Assembly: GCF_040676675.1 (NCBI RefSeq)
Contig: NZ_JBFAPK010000046.1
Location: 6,253-70,252 of the forward strand
Length of the DNA: 64,000 nt
From: JBFAPK01 sp040676675
Lineage (GTDB): Bacteria; Actinomycetota; Actinomycetes; Mycobacteriales; Micromonosporaceae
Direction of reading: 5' to 3'
Position 1 is the first letter of the stretch. Each line of letters starts with the position of its first letter. The position numbers and the translations under genes were made by a program. The notes below the pieces were generated by a model, which was not told where the DNA came from, did no database searches, and was given only the letters and a program-made list of their open reading frames with translations. Below, one piece after another: positions 1 to 8,083 of this stretch.

Positions 1-483
1 CCCCTCGATGTGGCGGATCACGCCCGGCGACTCGATGACGGTCGCGGGATAGACCACGCAGCCGATCGCGCGCTCCGGTGGCATCACGGCCGAGGTGGCG
101 CCGTTCGGGTCGACCGCCTCGATGCGGTAGTTCTCGTAGGGCCCGGCGAGCTTGTGGAAGTACCACCACGGGATGCCGTTCTGCCCGGCGATCAGCGCGG
201 TGTGCGGCGCGAGCAGCGGCTCCAGCAGCGGCCCGGCCGAGGCGTAGGAGTGGGCCTTGAGCCCGAGGAAGACGTAGTCCACCGGTCCGATCTCGCGCGG
301 ATCGTCCGTGGCGTGTGGATGGGCCGAGAAGTCGCCGCGCGGGCTGAGCACCCGTACGCCGTTGGCGCGGAGGGCGGCGAGATGCGCGCCCCGGGCTACC
401 AGATGGACCTCGACTCCGGCCCGACACAACGAAGCACCGACATAGGCCCCGATCGCCCCCGCTCCGAGAACAGCAACTCGCAC
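1..483 (-). CDS. 2-dehydropantoate 2-reductase family protein (partial, C-terminus outside window)
   Basis: This is the N-terminal 161 codons of a PanE/ApbA-type reductase that runs off the left edge. The protein opens with a Rossmann dinucleotide-binding loop, VLGAGAIGAYVGASL, followed by a basic patch (HLVARGAHLAALRANG) typical of NADPH-binding members. The segment GQNGIPWWYFHKL matches the conserved substrate-binding loop of the family. Family members reduce ketopantoate to pantoate in coenzyme A synthesis, but many actinobacterial paralogues act on other 2-keto acids, so the substrate is not certain. The GTG start at 483 is preceded by GGGAGAAG at a good distance. The gene faces a 514-base non-coding stretch that carries repeated operator-like sequences. 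The family call is strong and the pathway assignment is inference. Confidence 0.85.
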   Translation of the reverse strand, partial: MRVAVLGAGAIGAYVGASLCRAGVEVHLVARGAHLAALRANGVRVLSPRGDFSAHPHATDDPREIGPVDYVFLGLKAHSYASAGPLLEPLLAPHTALIAGQNGIPWWYFHKLAGPYENYRIEAVDPNGATSAVMPPERAIGCVVYPATVIESPGVIRHIEG

Positions 484-522
484 AGGCTTCTCCCTTCCCG
501 CCGCCACGTCAGGGATCTTGAC

Positions 523-550
523 TACTGTATGCGTTATGCGGAGGACAGTA
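523..550. promoter_or_regulatory. putative operator: repeated ACnGTATGCG upstream of the PanE-like gene
   Basis: Two direct copies, ACTGTATGCG and ACAGTATGCG, lie about 22 bases apart, and the outer bases form an inverted pair TACTGT (523-528) and ACAGTA (545-550). The element sits 40 to 67 bases upstream of the GTG start at 483, where a promoter is expected, and is AT-richer than its surroundings. The binding protein is unknown. Confidence 0.4.
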
Positions 551-625
551 TGCGATACGGTTTTCGAAACTGACAAGGCTTAGGGACGTTCGCACTGGTC
601 AACGACGTGGAACCGGTACGCCTCG

Positions 626-643
626 GAGTGGATCGATCCACTC
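626..643. promoter_or_regulatory. 18-base perfect palindrome (GAGTGGATC/GATCCACTC)
   Basis: The sequence GAGTGGATCGATCCACTC is a perfect palindrome with no loop, so it suits dimeric protein binding better than termination. It lies in the long non-coding stretch, 143 bases upstream of the PanE-like start. No adjacent regulator gene is visible. Confidence 0.35.
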
Positions 644-950
644 GGACGCGGCCAGGAAAGCGCGTACCCGATCCGAAGGCCACGACGTGGGCGGACAGCC
701 ACGGCCAACCGCGGCGGCCACCGTCGGCGCCGGGGCCACCACCGTCGGTCGGGGCGGCCAGGGCGGGCCAGGGCGGGTCGGGGCGACTGTCGGCGCGCGG
801 GGGCCGCCCGCCGCCACCTCACCGGGCGTCAGCGGACGGGGTACGACAACAACACCCGGTCGACGCCGGGCGGGTGTGGCGTCGACGCGCCGGCGGGCGG
901 CGCGACCGGAGTGCTCCCCCGTTCGCGCCGCCCGCTCCGGCTCAGCGGCC

Positions 951-979
951 GCGCCGACCCGCCCGGGGCGGGTCGGTGC
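951..979 (-). terminator. GC-rich hairpin after the 998-1522 gene
   Basis: GCGCCGACCCGC (951-962) pairs with GCGGGTCGGTGC (968-979) with one G-T pair and a five-base loop. It begins 18 bases beyond the stop codon of the minus-strand gene, a normal place for a terminator. No U-tract follows, as is common in these genomes. Confidence 0.5.
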
Positions 980-997
980 GGCCGGCGGTCGGAGCGG

Positions 998-1522
998 TCA
1001 GACCTCGGCCGGCGACGGGAAACCGTAGCGCAGCGCGTGGTCGGGGTCGCTCGGGTCGATCTGCCGCAGCCCCTCGTCGGCGAGCCGCTTGTTGACCTCG
1101 TCCAGGTTCTCCCGGACCAGCCGCGCCTCCTCCTCCGTGATCTTGCCCCGGTGCGGCTTGCCGGCGTGTTCGAGCGTGCCGTAGTCGAGCCGGTCCGCCG
1201 CACCCCGCCGGGTGCTCTTCGCCGGACGTACCCGCTCGGCCGTCTTCAGCAACTGCGCCATCGGTACGTCGGTCGCGAGGGAGTCGAACTCACTGGCGGT
1301 GAGCACCACCCGGCGCGGCTCGCCGTCGCCGTCGTGGACCTCCACGATCGCCACGTCGAGCGCCGCGTCGTCGATGCTCTCGGCCTCGAGCGCCGTGGCC
1401 TCGAGCTGCACAGGTCCCGCCACCAGGTCCGGGTGCTCCAGGACGACCACGCGCACCACCTCGTCGTCCGAGTCGAGGACCTTGCCACTGAAATCGGAGA
1501 CATGAACCGTCTTCTTGCCCAT
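998..1522 (-). CDS. conserved actinobacterial protein of unknown function
   Basis: This 174-residue acidic, soluble protein begins MGKKTVHVSDFSGKVL. It has no signal peptide or membrane segment. The N-terminal half is beta-rich and acidic (residues 20-90), while the C-terminal third has a basic HAGKPHRGKITEEE segment and ends with a helical tail, ENLDEVNKRLADEGLRQIDP, followed by a YGF motif. I recognise this layout as a recurrent hypothetical protein of actinobacteria but know of no assigned function. The ATG at 1522 is preceded by AGGAG at a slightly long spacing. Longer in-frame starts upstream give Arg-rich low-quality sequence and were rejected. Confidence 0.7.
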   Translation of the reverse strand: MGKKTVHVSDFSGKVLDSDDEVVRVVVLEHPDLVAGPVQLEATALEAESIDDAALDVAIVEVHDGDGEPRRVVLTASEFDSLATDVPMAQLLKTAERVRPAKSTRRGAADRLDYGTLEHAGKPHRGKITEEEARLVRENLDEVNKRLADEGLRQIDPSDPDHALRYGFPSPAEV

Positions 1523-1777
1523 TGCGGGAGCTACTCCTGTCGCTGTCCTGTGCCAAACAGGAGACGAAGCTACCCGACAAGTGTGCGAACGGCCGGGCAG
1601 GGCGGGACGACGGCGATCGTGTCGCGCGATCGGCGCGTACGACCCGCTCCGGAGACGCCGCGTGACGCGCCGGGCCGCCACGGTACGTACCCGCTGCGGC
1701 GCGTTTCGTGACCGGAACGGTTTCCACCAGCCACGACGATGTCGTTTTGTCAGTGGTGCAGCTCATACTGTCCCGCG

Positions 1778-1797
1778 GGCACGCTACCGAGCGTGCC
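1778..1797 (+). promoter_or_regulatory. small hairpin in the leader of the BNR gene
   Basis: GGCACGC (1778-1784) and GCGTGCC (1791-1797) form a perfect seven-base-pair stem with a six-base loop. It ends five bases before the GGAGAAG ribosome binding site of the gene starting at 1815, so it could modulate translation or mark a protein site. Confidence 0.3.
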
Positions 1798-1814
1798 GGG
1801 ACGGAGAAGCGAAC

Positions 1815-2900
1815 ATGGCAACGCTACTCGCGATCGGCACCGGCAAGGGTCTCTTCCTCGCGACCAGTCACGACGACCGGGGCAGCTGGGAGCTCAGCGG
1901 CCCGCACTTCGCCATGACCGGCATCTACGCGGTCGCGATCGACACGCGGCGCGCCACGCCGCGGCTGCACGCGTCCACGAGCAGCTCCCACTTCGGCCCC
2001 AGCCTGGCCGTCAGCGACGACCTCGGCGCGACCTGGCAGGAGCCGGACCAGCCACCCCTGAGCTTCCCGGCCGACACCGGCGCGAGCCTCGGCCGGGTCT
2101 GGCAGATCACCCCGGGCCCGGCGAGCGAGCCGGACCTCGTCTACGCCGGCACCGAACCCGCCGCGCTGTTCCGCTCGGTCGACGGGGGCCGCAGCTACGA
2201 GCTGATCCGGCCGCTCTGGGAGCATCCGCACCGGCCCGAGTGGGGCGCCGGCTTCGGCGGGCAGGCGATCCACACCGTACTGCCGCACCCCGACGATCCC
2301 GAGCGGGTGCTGGTGGCGCTCTCCTCGGGCGGCGTCTACCGTACCGACGACGGCGGGGCGAGCTGGACGGCCGGCAACACCGGCATCAAGGCGTACTTCC
2401 TGCCCGACCCGTGGCCCGAGTTCGGGCAGTGCGTACACAAGGTCGCCCGGGACCCGGTCGACCCCGAGCGGCTCTACGCGCAAAACCACCACGGCGTCTA
2501 CCGCTCCGACGACGGCGGCGCCACCTGGCAGTCCATCGCCGCGGGACTGCCCAGCGACTTCGGCTTCCCGATGGTGGCCCACCCCCGGCGCGGCGGCGTG
2601 ATCTACAACTTTCCGCTGGTCGCCGACGGGGAACGCTTCCCGGTCGACCGCCGGTGCCAGGTGTACCGCTCGGCCGACGCGGGCACCACCTGGGAACCGC
2701 TCGCCAAGGGCCTGCCGACCGCGCCGTTCTACCCGGCGGTGCTGCGCGACGCCATGTGCGCCGACGACGCCGACCCGGCCGGCGTCTACTTCGGCACCCG
2801 CTCCGGAGAGGTCTACGCCAGCCGGGACGAGGGCGAATCGTGGTCCCTGGTCGCCGCCCACCTGCCCGACGTGCTCTCCGTACGGGCCGCGGAGGTCTGA
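1815..2900 (+). CDS. BNR/sialidase-like beta-propeller protein
   Basis: The 361-residue protein carries repeated Asp-box type blades such as SVDGGRSYE, TDDGGASWT, SDDGGATWQ, SADAGTTWE and SRDEGESWS. These are the signature turns of BNR/sortilin-like six-bladed propellers (S-x-D-x-G-x-x-W). There is no signal peptide, so it is probably cytoplasmic and not a secreted sialidase. The sialidase catalytic Arg triad is not evident. The ATG at 1815 has GGAGAAG upstream. The gene ends three bases before a MoaD/ThiS-like gene at 2904, a pairing I have seen in other actinobacteria. The enzymatic or binding role is unknown. Confidence 0.85.
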   Translation: MATLLAIGTGKGLFLATSHDDRGSWELSGPHFAMTGIYAVAIDTRRATPRLHASTSSSHFGPSLAVSDDLGATWQEPDQPPLSFPADTGASLGRVWQITPGPASEPDLVYAGTEPAALFRSVDGGRSYELIRPLWEHPHRPEWGAGFGGQAIHTVLPHPDDPERVLVALSSGGVYRTDDGGASWTAGNTGIKAYFLPDPWPEFGQCVHKVARDPVDPERLYAQNHHGVYRSDDGGATWQSIAAGLPSDFGFPMVAHPRRGGVIYNFPLVADGERFPVDRRCQVYRSADAGTTWEPLAKGLPTAPFYPAVLRDAMCADDADPAGVYFGTRSGEVYASRDEGESWSLVAAHLPDVLSVRAAEV

Positions 2901-2903
2901 GCC

Positions 2904-3179
2904 ATGGTGACGGTGTTCGTGCCCGGGGTGCTGCGTGGCGAGTCGGCCGGCGCGGACCGGCTCGACGTGACGGCGGACGGCAACCTCGGCGCCGTACTGG
3001 ACGAGATCGCCGAGCGCTGGCCCCGCCTGGCCCGACGCATCCGGGACGAGCAGGGGCAGCTGCGCCGCTACGTCAACGTCTACGTCGACGGGGAGGAGTG
3101 CCGCCGCTGCGGCGGGCTCGACGCCCCGGTCCGGCGCGGCTCCGAGGTGCAGCTGCTGCCGTCGATCGCCGGCGGCTGA
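2904..3179 (+). CDS. MoaD/ThiS-family ubiquitin-fold protein
   Basis: This 91-residue protein has the beta-grasp pattern of sulfur carriers: an N-terminal strand (MVTVFVPGVLR), a central helix (NLGAVLDEIAERWPRLARRI), a strand pair around YVNVYVDGEECRR, and the C-terminal Gly-Gly tail SIAGG. In this family the terminal glycine is adenylated and thiocarboxylated to carry sulfur for molybdopterin, thiamin or cysteine synthesis, or conjugated to proteins. It is translationally linked to the BNR gene, with the stop at 2900 and the ATG at 2904. No E1-like or biosynthetic partner lies nearby, so it is probably not a dedicated MoaD or ThiS. The two cysteines in CRRCGG could bind metal. Confidence 0.85.
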   Translation: MVTVFVPGVLRGESAGADRLDVTADGNLGAVLDEIAERWPRLARRIRDEQGQLRRYVNVYVDGEECRRCGGLDAPVRRGSEVQLLPSIAGG

Positions 3180-3252
3180 CGCGCCGGACGGCGACCCGTC
3201 GGACGGTCGCGCGCCGCGCGGCTGCCGAACGGCTGACGCGCCGGAGGCAGAT

Positions 3253-3299
3253 CCGGCGCCCGGCGGGGCGGCTTGCCGCGCCGCCCCGCCGGGCGCCGG
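3253..3299. terminator. strong bidirectional hairpin terminator
   Basis: A perfect 20-base-pair stem (3253-3272 with 3280-3299) closes a seven-base loop, TTGCCGC. It sits between the plus-strand gene ending at 3179 and the minus-strand operon ending at 3380, so it can terminate both. Confidence 0.8.
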
Positions 3300-3379
3300 G
3301 CCGCCGCGCGCCCCGTCCGGACGCCAGGTCGCTCGGCTCCGGCGCGGCGCCTCGCCGGCCGCACGCGGCGTTGCGCCGC

Positions 3380-5560
3380 CTAGTGGAAGAGCTCCATCAG
3401 CACCTCGGCGGTACCGGCGGCGTTCGTGGCGACGAAGTAGTGGTCGCCGGGGACCGAGTGGATGCTGGCGATGAGGTTGCCGGGCAGCCGGGCGGTGAGC
3501 GCGTCCCGGGTGCAGAGCCCGTCGTCGGTACCGACCAGGACGTGCACCGGCGCGGCCGGGGTTATCTCGAAGCCGTTCGGCGCGAGCGCGATGTCCCGGC
3601 GGAACCGGGGCAGCAGCAGCCGGCTGATCTCCTCCGGGCTCAGCGAGGTGCCGGGCAGCAGCCCCGCCCGGCGCAGCCCGTCGAGCAGCGTCTCGTCGTC
3701 CGCGCCCGGCACGGGTCCGGCCGGACCGCCGGGTGACGGTACCGGCGGCGCCGAGAGGACCACCTGCGCCCCGCCCAGTTCGGCACCGGCCGCGTTCGCC
3801 ACCGCCGCCGCCAGCACCGCCCCGAGGGAGTGCCCGAACAGCACGGAGTCGTCCGAGAGGTACGGGGCGACCGCCCGCCACCAGGCGGTGGCGGCCTCGC
3901 CGATGGTGACGCCGTCGGGGTAGCTCGCCTCGCCCGCCACCACCCGCCAGGAGCGGGGCAGGTGGCGGGCCAGCCGGGTGAAGGCGCCCGAGGAGCCGCC
4001 GGCGTACGGGATGCAGACGAGCGTACGGCCGGGCCCGTCCCGCAGCACGCGCATCCGCACCTGGGCGCCCGGCGCCGCCGTACCGGCCCGCAGGCGGAAC
4101 CGGGCCAGCTTCCCGGTCGACGTGACCGGCAACTGCTCGACGATCTCCACCGAGGACGGGCGCTTGAAGGCGGGCAGCCGCTCCCGGAACGCCCGCACGA
4201 CCACGCGCCGCAGGGCCTCGCCGTCGGTACCCGGCGCCGGCACCACGTACGCGACCGCCTGCTCCAGGCCCGCGCCGTCGCGCGTACCGGCGACCGCGCA
4301 CTGCGCCACCCCGGCCAGGTCCCGTACCGCGGCCTCGATGTCGAACGGCGAGACCTTGTGCCCGCCCAGGTTCAGCAGGTCGTCGTGCCGGCAGACGTAC
4401 CGGATCTCGCCGTCCGGCTCGCGGCGCACCACGTCGCCGGTGTACGCCCCGCCGTCGGCGAAGGTGCGCGACGTGGCCTCCGGCCGGTCGAGGTAGCCGG
4501 CGGCCACGCAGTCCCCCGCCACGTGCAGCCGGCCCTCGGTGCCGTCCGGCACGACGGAACCCCACTCGTCCCGGACGCTGATCCGGACGCCCGGCACCGC
4601 CCGTCCGGTCGAGCCCGGGCTGGCGCCCCGGGTCGCGACGACGATGTGCAGCACCTCGGTCGCGCCCAGCCCGTTGACCAGCGGCGTGCCGAAGGTACGG
4701 ACGAACCCCGCGCAGATCGGCGCGGGCAGGTGCTCCCCCGCCGACACGGCGAGGCGTACCGCGCCGAGGCTGGGCTCGGCGTCGCCGCCGGCCTGTTGCA
4801 GCAGCGCCGCGTAGACGCGCGGTACGGCGCAGAGCACGGTGGGCCGGTGCCGGGCCACGGCCGCCCGCAGCCGGTAGACGTCCGGCGGTCCCGAGCTGAG
4901 CACCGCCCGAGCCCCGGCCGCCAGCGGGAAGAGCAGGGAGTTGCCGAAGCCGTACCCGAAGGAGAGCTTGGCCGTGGAGAGGACGGTGTCCTCCGGCCGC
5001 AGGTCGAGGATCCGGCCGAAGCCGTCGAGGACGGCGTCGATGCCGGCCCGGGTGTGCAGCACTCCCTTCGGGGTGCCGGTGCTGCCCGACGTGTACTGCA
5101 CGAGCACCACGTCGGAGCCCTGCTGCACGGCGGGCGGCGGGGCGGGCTCGGAGCCCGGCACCGCCCACTCGTCGGTGCCGCGCGGCACGCCCGGCCCGCC
5201 GTCGGGGGCCACGAGCTGGTCGGAACGGGCGTCGACGTGCAGGAAACCGGCCCCGCAGTCGCCCGCGATGAACTCGATCTCGGCCCGGGTCAGCATGGTG
5301 CTGACCGGCACCGCCACCGCGCCGCGCCACCAGAGCGCGAGGACCGCCACCACGGTGGGGATCGAGTCGTCCGCCACGATCAGGCCGCGCGCGCCGGGCT
5401 CGATCCCGGCCGCGGCCAGCCGCGCCGCGTACGAGCGCACGGCGCGGTGCAGTCCGGCGTACGTGATCTGCCCGGCCGCGTCCACGTACGCGATCTCGTC
5501 GCCCCGGCCGAGCGCGAGCTGCCGTCCCACCAGACGCTCGACGATGTTGGTGCTCAGCAT
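3380..5560 (-). CDS. AMP-dependent acyl ligase fused to a type II thioesterase
   Basis: The 726-residue protein has two domains. Residues 1-495 are an ANL-superfamily adenylating enzyme with YTSGSTGTPKG (156-166), NGLGATE (296-302), YTGD (373-376) and the catalytic lysine in TGKLARF (Lys484). The SFGYGFGNSLLFPL stretch resembles benzoate-CoA ligases, so an aryl or short acyl substrate is plausible. Residues about 510-726 are a GrsT-like alpha/beta-hydrolase thioesterase with IPYAGGSSGAF, nucleophile motif GHSLG (Ser578) and GDHYF (His707). No carrier domain lies between them. The ATG at 5560 follows GGAGG, and ATGCTGA overlaps the upstream stop, indicating translational coupling with the ketosynthase-like gene. 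It may load an acyl group onto the operon's ACP or CoA and hydrolyse stalled or final products. Confidence 0.88.
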   Translation of the reverse strand: MLSTNIVERLVGRQLALGRGDEIAYVDAAGQITYAGLHRAVRSYAARLAAAGIEPGARGLIVADDSIPTVVAVLALWWRGAVAVPVSTMLTRAEIEFIAGDCGAGFLHVDARSDQLVAPDGGPGVPRGTDEWAVPGSEPAPPPAVQQGSDVVLVQYTSGSTGTPKGVLHTRAGIDAVLDGFGRILDLRPEDTVLSTAKLSFGYGFGNSLLFPLAAGARAVLSSGPPDVYRLRAAVARHRPTVLCAVPRVYAALLQQAGGDAEPSLGAVRLAVSAGEHLPAPICAGFVRTFGTPLVNGLGATEVLHIVVATRGASPGSTGRAVPGVRISVRDEWGSVVPDGTEGRLHVAGDCVAAGYLDRPEATSRTFADGGAYTGDVVRREPDGEIRYVCRHDDLLNLGGHKVSPFDIEAAVRDLAGVAQCAVAGTRDGAGLEQAVAYVVPAPGTDGEALRRVVVRAFRERLPAFKRPSSVEIVEQLPVTSTGKLARFRLRAGTAAPGAQVRMRVLRDGPGRTLVCIPYAGGSSGAFTRLARHLPRSWRVVAGEASYPDGVTIGEAATAWWRAVAPYLSDDSVLFGHSLGAVLAAAVANAAGAELGGAQVVLSAPPVPSPGGPAGPVPGADDETLLDGLRRAGLLPGTSLSPEEISRLLLPRFRRDIALAPNGFEITPAAPVHVLVGTDDGLCTRDALTARLPGNLIASIHSVPGDHYFVATNAAGTAEVLMELFH

Positions 5561-6801
5561 GGACCGACCTCCACGAGTGCGGCGTACCCGGACGGCTCGA
5601 CGGCGAGGGCGAGAACGTCGGCACCGGTGGTGCTCACCAGTGCGGCGGCGCCGGCGACGGCGAGCAGCCCGCCGGCCGCGCCGAAGTCGCCGAGCGTCCG
5701 CTCGACGTGCCACGCCGGTCCCGGACCGGACGCCCGCAGGGCCGCCGCGAGCGCCGCGTCGGGCGTCGAGACGACGATCGCGGCGGGGCGGGTGAACTCC
5801 GCGACGAGCCGGCGGACCTCCTCGACCGGCCGGGCGGGGTCGAGCCCGACCCGCCGGAACCGTCCGAGGTGGATGCCGGCGACGTCGCCGGGCACCGGGC
5901 CGGCGCCGGTGCGACGGCCGGCGTCGGGAGCGTCGCCCGTGGCGCGGTCGTCCGCGCCGGGAGCGCCGTCCCCGGCACGGTCGTCCCGGGTACGGAGCCC
6001 GAGCGCGAGGCAGACCGCCCCCTCCGCCGGCAGCTCGGCTCCGGTTCCCGCGACCACACTCCAGCGGCTCACGGTCGCCGAGCCGCCGAGCAGCACCTCA
6101 CTCGCCTCGCCGGTGGCCAGGATCCGCACGGCCTCGACGAAGGCACCGATTCCGGCCGCGGCACCGCCGGTGAGCGTCTCGTTCGGGCCCCGGAGACCGA
6201 GTCGGATCGAGACCGTCGCCGCCGGCGCGTTGAACGCCGCGGCGGGCCCCATCATCGGGCTGCTCAGCCCCGGCTCCAGCACGGCCGCCTCCACGCAGAT
6301 CCCCGCGTACTCGGTCAGACCGGCGGTGGAGCTGACCCAGACCACCGCCCCGGGTGGCTCCTCACCGCCGTCCGGCACGTCGACGTCCCGCTCGGACCCG
6401 CCGCCGGCCAGCGGACCGGTCGCGGCCACCGGGCCGATCCCCGCCACCGGGCCGACCCCCGGCTGCGGGCCCGTCGCGGTCGCGGCGGCCTCCGCGGCGG
6501 CGGCGAGCGAGAGCAGCGACTCCCGTGGCAGGTTCCGCAGCCCGCGCGGGGGCACGCCGTCCGGCATCCGGACCTCGACCGGCCCGTGTACGCAGCGCTC
6601 GACCGGTTCGAGGTCGGAATGTTCGGCGGTGAGCAGCCGGGGGACCCGGGGCGCCACCACCCGCCCGGTGAGCTGCGCCGCCAGGTCGGCCGGTCCCCGC
6701 ACGCCGGCCAGGCGCAGCCCCAGCCCGCACAGGCGTACGCCGCCCGTGGGGTACCCGGGGCCGGCCGGGTACCCGGGGATGCTGTCGCGGTCAGCCGGCA
6801 T
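5554..6801 (-). CDS. ketosynthase-like protein lacking the active-site cysteine (chain-length-factor-like)
   Basis: This 415-residue protein has a thiolase-fold ketosynthase pattern: GLGLRLAG near the start, STAGLTEYAG (158-167), the nucleophile-elbow region GPNETLTGGAAAGIGA (205-220), and LLGGSATVSRW (237-247). Aligned with the neighbouring ketosynthase (GPVVLLAPGCAAGNSA), the catalytic Cys is replaced by Ala214, and no HGTGT histidine motif is present. It is therefore predicted to be catalytically dead and to pair with the active ketosynthase, as chain-length factors do in type II polyketide synthases. Two Gly/Pro-rich inserts (110-137 and 270-300) are low-complexity. It overlaps the upstream gene by 11 bases and the downstream gene by 7. 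Confidence 0.8.
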   Translation of the reverse strand: MPADRDSIPGYPAGPGYPTGGVRLCGLGLRLAGVRGPADLAAQLTGRVVAPRVPRLLTAEHSDLEPVERCVHGPVEVRMPDGVPPRGLRNLPRESLLSLAAAAEAAATATGPQPGVGPVAGIGPVAATGPLAGGGSERDVDVPDGGEEPPGAVVWVSSTAGLTEYAGICVEAAVLEPGLSSPMMGPAAAFNAPAATVSIRLGLRGPNETLTGGAAAGIGAFVEAVRILATGEASEVLLGGSATVSRWSVVAGTGAELPAEGAVCLALGLRTRDDRAGDGAPGADDRATGDAPDAGRRTGAGPVPGDVAGIHLGRFRRVGLDPARPVEEVRRLVAEFTRPAAIVVSTPDAALAAALRASGPGPAWHVERTLGDFGAAGGLLAVAGAAALVSTTGADVLALAVEPSGYAALVEVGPC

Positions 6802-8083
6802 CCGGACCGACCCTTCCGACCCTTCCGGCCACGCCGGTGGCGGCGGTCGCGGCGTCGGATCGGCCGTCGGTGGCTCGTCCGAACAGGACGGTGGAGACGC
6901 CGCCGCCGAAGCCGAACGCGGGGCTGGCCACCACCCGAAGGGGCCCGCGCCGGCCGGCCGGCTCGACCAGGTCCACGCCGGCGCAGGCCGGGTCGGGCTC
7001 GCGCAGTGTCACGTTGCCGGGCATGAAGTCCTCTCCCAGGGCACGCACGGAGATCACCGCCTCGAGCGCGGCGCCGGCGCCCTCGGCGTGGCCGAGCTGT
7101 CCCTTCACGGACGAGACGGCGGGCGGGCGCCGACCAGTCAGGGACCGGGCCAGCGCGCGCGCCTCCGTACCGTCGCTGGCGGGCGTGCCGGTGCCGTGCG
7201 CGCAGACCCAGTCCACGTCCTCGGGGTCCAGGCCGGCCTGGCGCAGGCAGGAATGGAGGGTGGAGATCAGCGCGACGCCGTCCGGATGGGGCCGGGTCGG
7301 GTTGTGCGCGTCCGCGGCGCGGGCGGTTCCGAGCACCCGGGCCAGGGGGCGGGCGCCCCGCGCCGCCGCCCGTTCGGCCCGTTCGAGGACCAGGACGCCC
7401 GCCCCCTCGCCCGGCATGGTCCCCCGGCGCTGCCGGTCGAACGGGCGGACCACGTCGGACGCGAGCGCGCGCAGGGAGGTGAACATGGCGAATATCTCCA
7501 GCGACAGCTCCGAGGCCCCGGCGCAGATCGCGACGTCGACCTCGCCGGTCGCGACGGCGGCGTGGCCGGCGGCGATCGCGCTGTTGCCGGCCGCGCAGCC
7601 GGGCGCCAGCAGCACCACGGGTCCGTTCACGGCAACCGCGCGACGCAGCGCCGCCAGCAGGTCGTCCGGCCTGGCCCAGCCGTCGCCCGGTACGCCGAGC
7701 CGGCCGGGGCCGATCCCGCGGTCGAGCAGCGGCCGGGTCGCCATCACCGTGCCGACGAAGAGGCCGAGGCGTTCCCGCCGGGGCGCGGGAGGAAGTCCGG
7801 CGTCCCGCAACGCCTCCAGCGCCGCCGCCGCGAGGTAGCGGCCCGCGAGCGACCGGTGCGGCGGTACCAGCGCGTCGAGCGCCGAGATGGCGTCGTCCGG
7901 CACCTGCCCACCCCGGTCCGCCGGATAGCCGGCGAGGTCGAAGCGGGTCACCGGGCGGGTCAGCACCCGGCCCCCGGTGACCGCCGCCCAGAGGGCGTCC
8001 ACGCCGAGCCCGGCGACGGAGACCGCGCCGAGCCCGGAGACCGTCACGGCGACGCGCCCGGCGCCGTCCCGGTCACGGCCCAA
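6791..8083 (-). CDS. beta-ketoacyl synthase (active, FabF/KSalpha-like)
   Basis: The 430-residue protein holds the full Cys-His-His set of decarboxylating condensing enzymes: APGCAAGNSAI (Cys163), CAHGTGTPASDGTE (His296), and SSVKGQLGHAEGAG (Lys327, His332). The C-terminal FGFGGG loop is present, although the usual TN is replaced. It should extend an acyl chain held on the ACP encoded immediately upstream. The TTG start at 8083 gives an 11-base overlap with the ACP gene, the same arrangement as at the next junction. An in-frame GTG at 8047 is an alternative that would start nearer the conserved GLG motif. About 20 residues at the C-terminus are extra. It probably forms a heterodimer with the Cys-less partner. 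Confidence 0.88.
   Translation of the reverse strand: MGRDRDGAGRVAVTVSGLGAVSVAGLGVDALWAAVTGGRVLTRPVTRFDLAGYPADRGGQVPDDAISALDALVPPHRSLAGRYLAAAALEALRDAGLPPAPRRERLGLFVGTVMATRPLLDRGIGPGRLGVPGDGWARPDDLLAALRRAVAVNGPVVLLAPGCAAGNSAIAAGHAAVATGEVDVAICAGASELSLEIFAMFTSLRALASDVVRPFDRQRRGTMPGEGAGVLVLERAERAAARGARPLARVLGTARAADAHNPTRPHPDGVALISTLHSCLRQAGLDPEDVDWVCAHGTGTPASDGTEARALARSLTGRRPPAVSSVKGQLGHAEGAGAALEAVISVRALGEDFMPGNVTLREPDPACAGVDLVEPAGRRGPLRVVASPAFGFGGGVSTVLFGRATDGRSDAATAATGVAGRVGRVGPDAG

Larger units (their letters stand above)
484..997. other. 514-base non-coding stretch
   Basis: No credible gene lies here; reading frames across it have the composition of GC-rich shadow frames. It holds the upstream region of the PanE-like gene (repeats at 523-550), an 18-base palindrome at 626-643, a GC-rich low-complexity part around 690-830, and a terminator-like hairpin at 951-979 that follows the gene ending at 998. 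Confidence 0.6.

Noticed and set aside
1824..5624. Long minus-strand frames opposite the BNR gene and in the second frame of the ligase gene
   Set aside because: They are shadow frames of real genes and lack any conserved motif.
8047..8083. GTG 8047 as the start of the active ketosynthase
   Set aside because: It is possible, but TTG 8083 gives the same 11-base overlap as the next junction and keeps the first residues of the fold. It is kept as an alternative.
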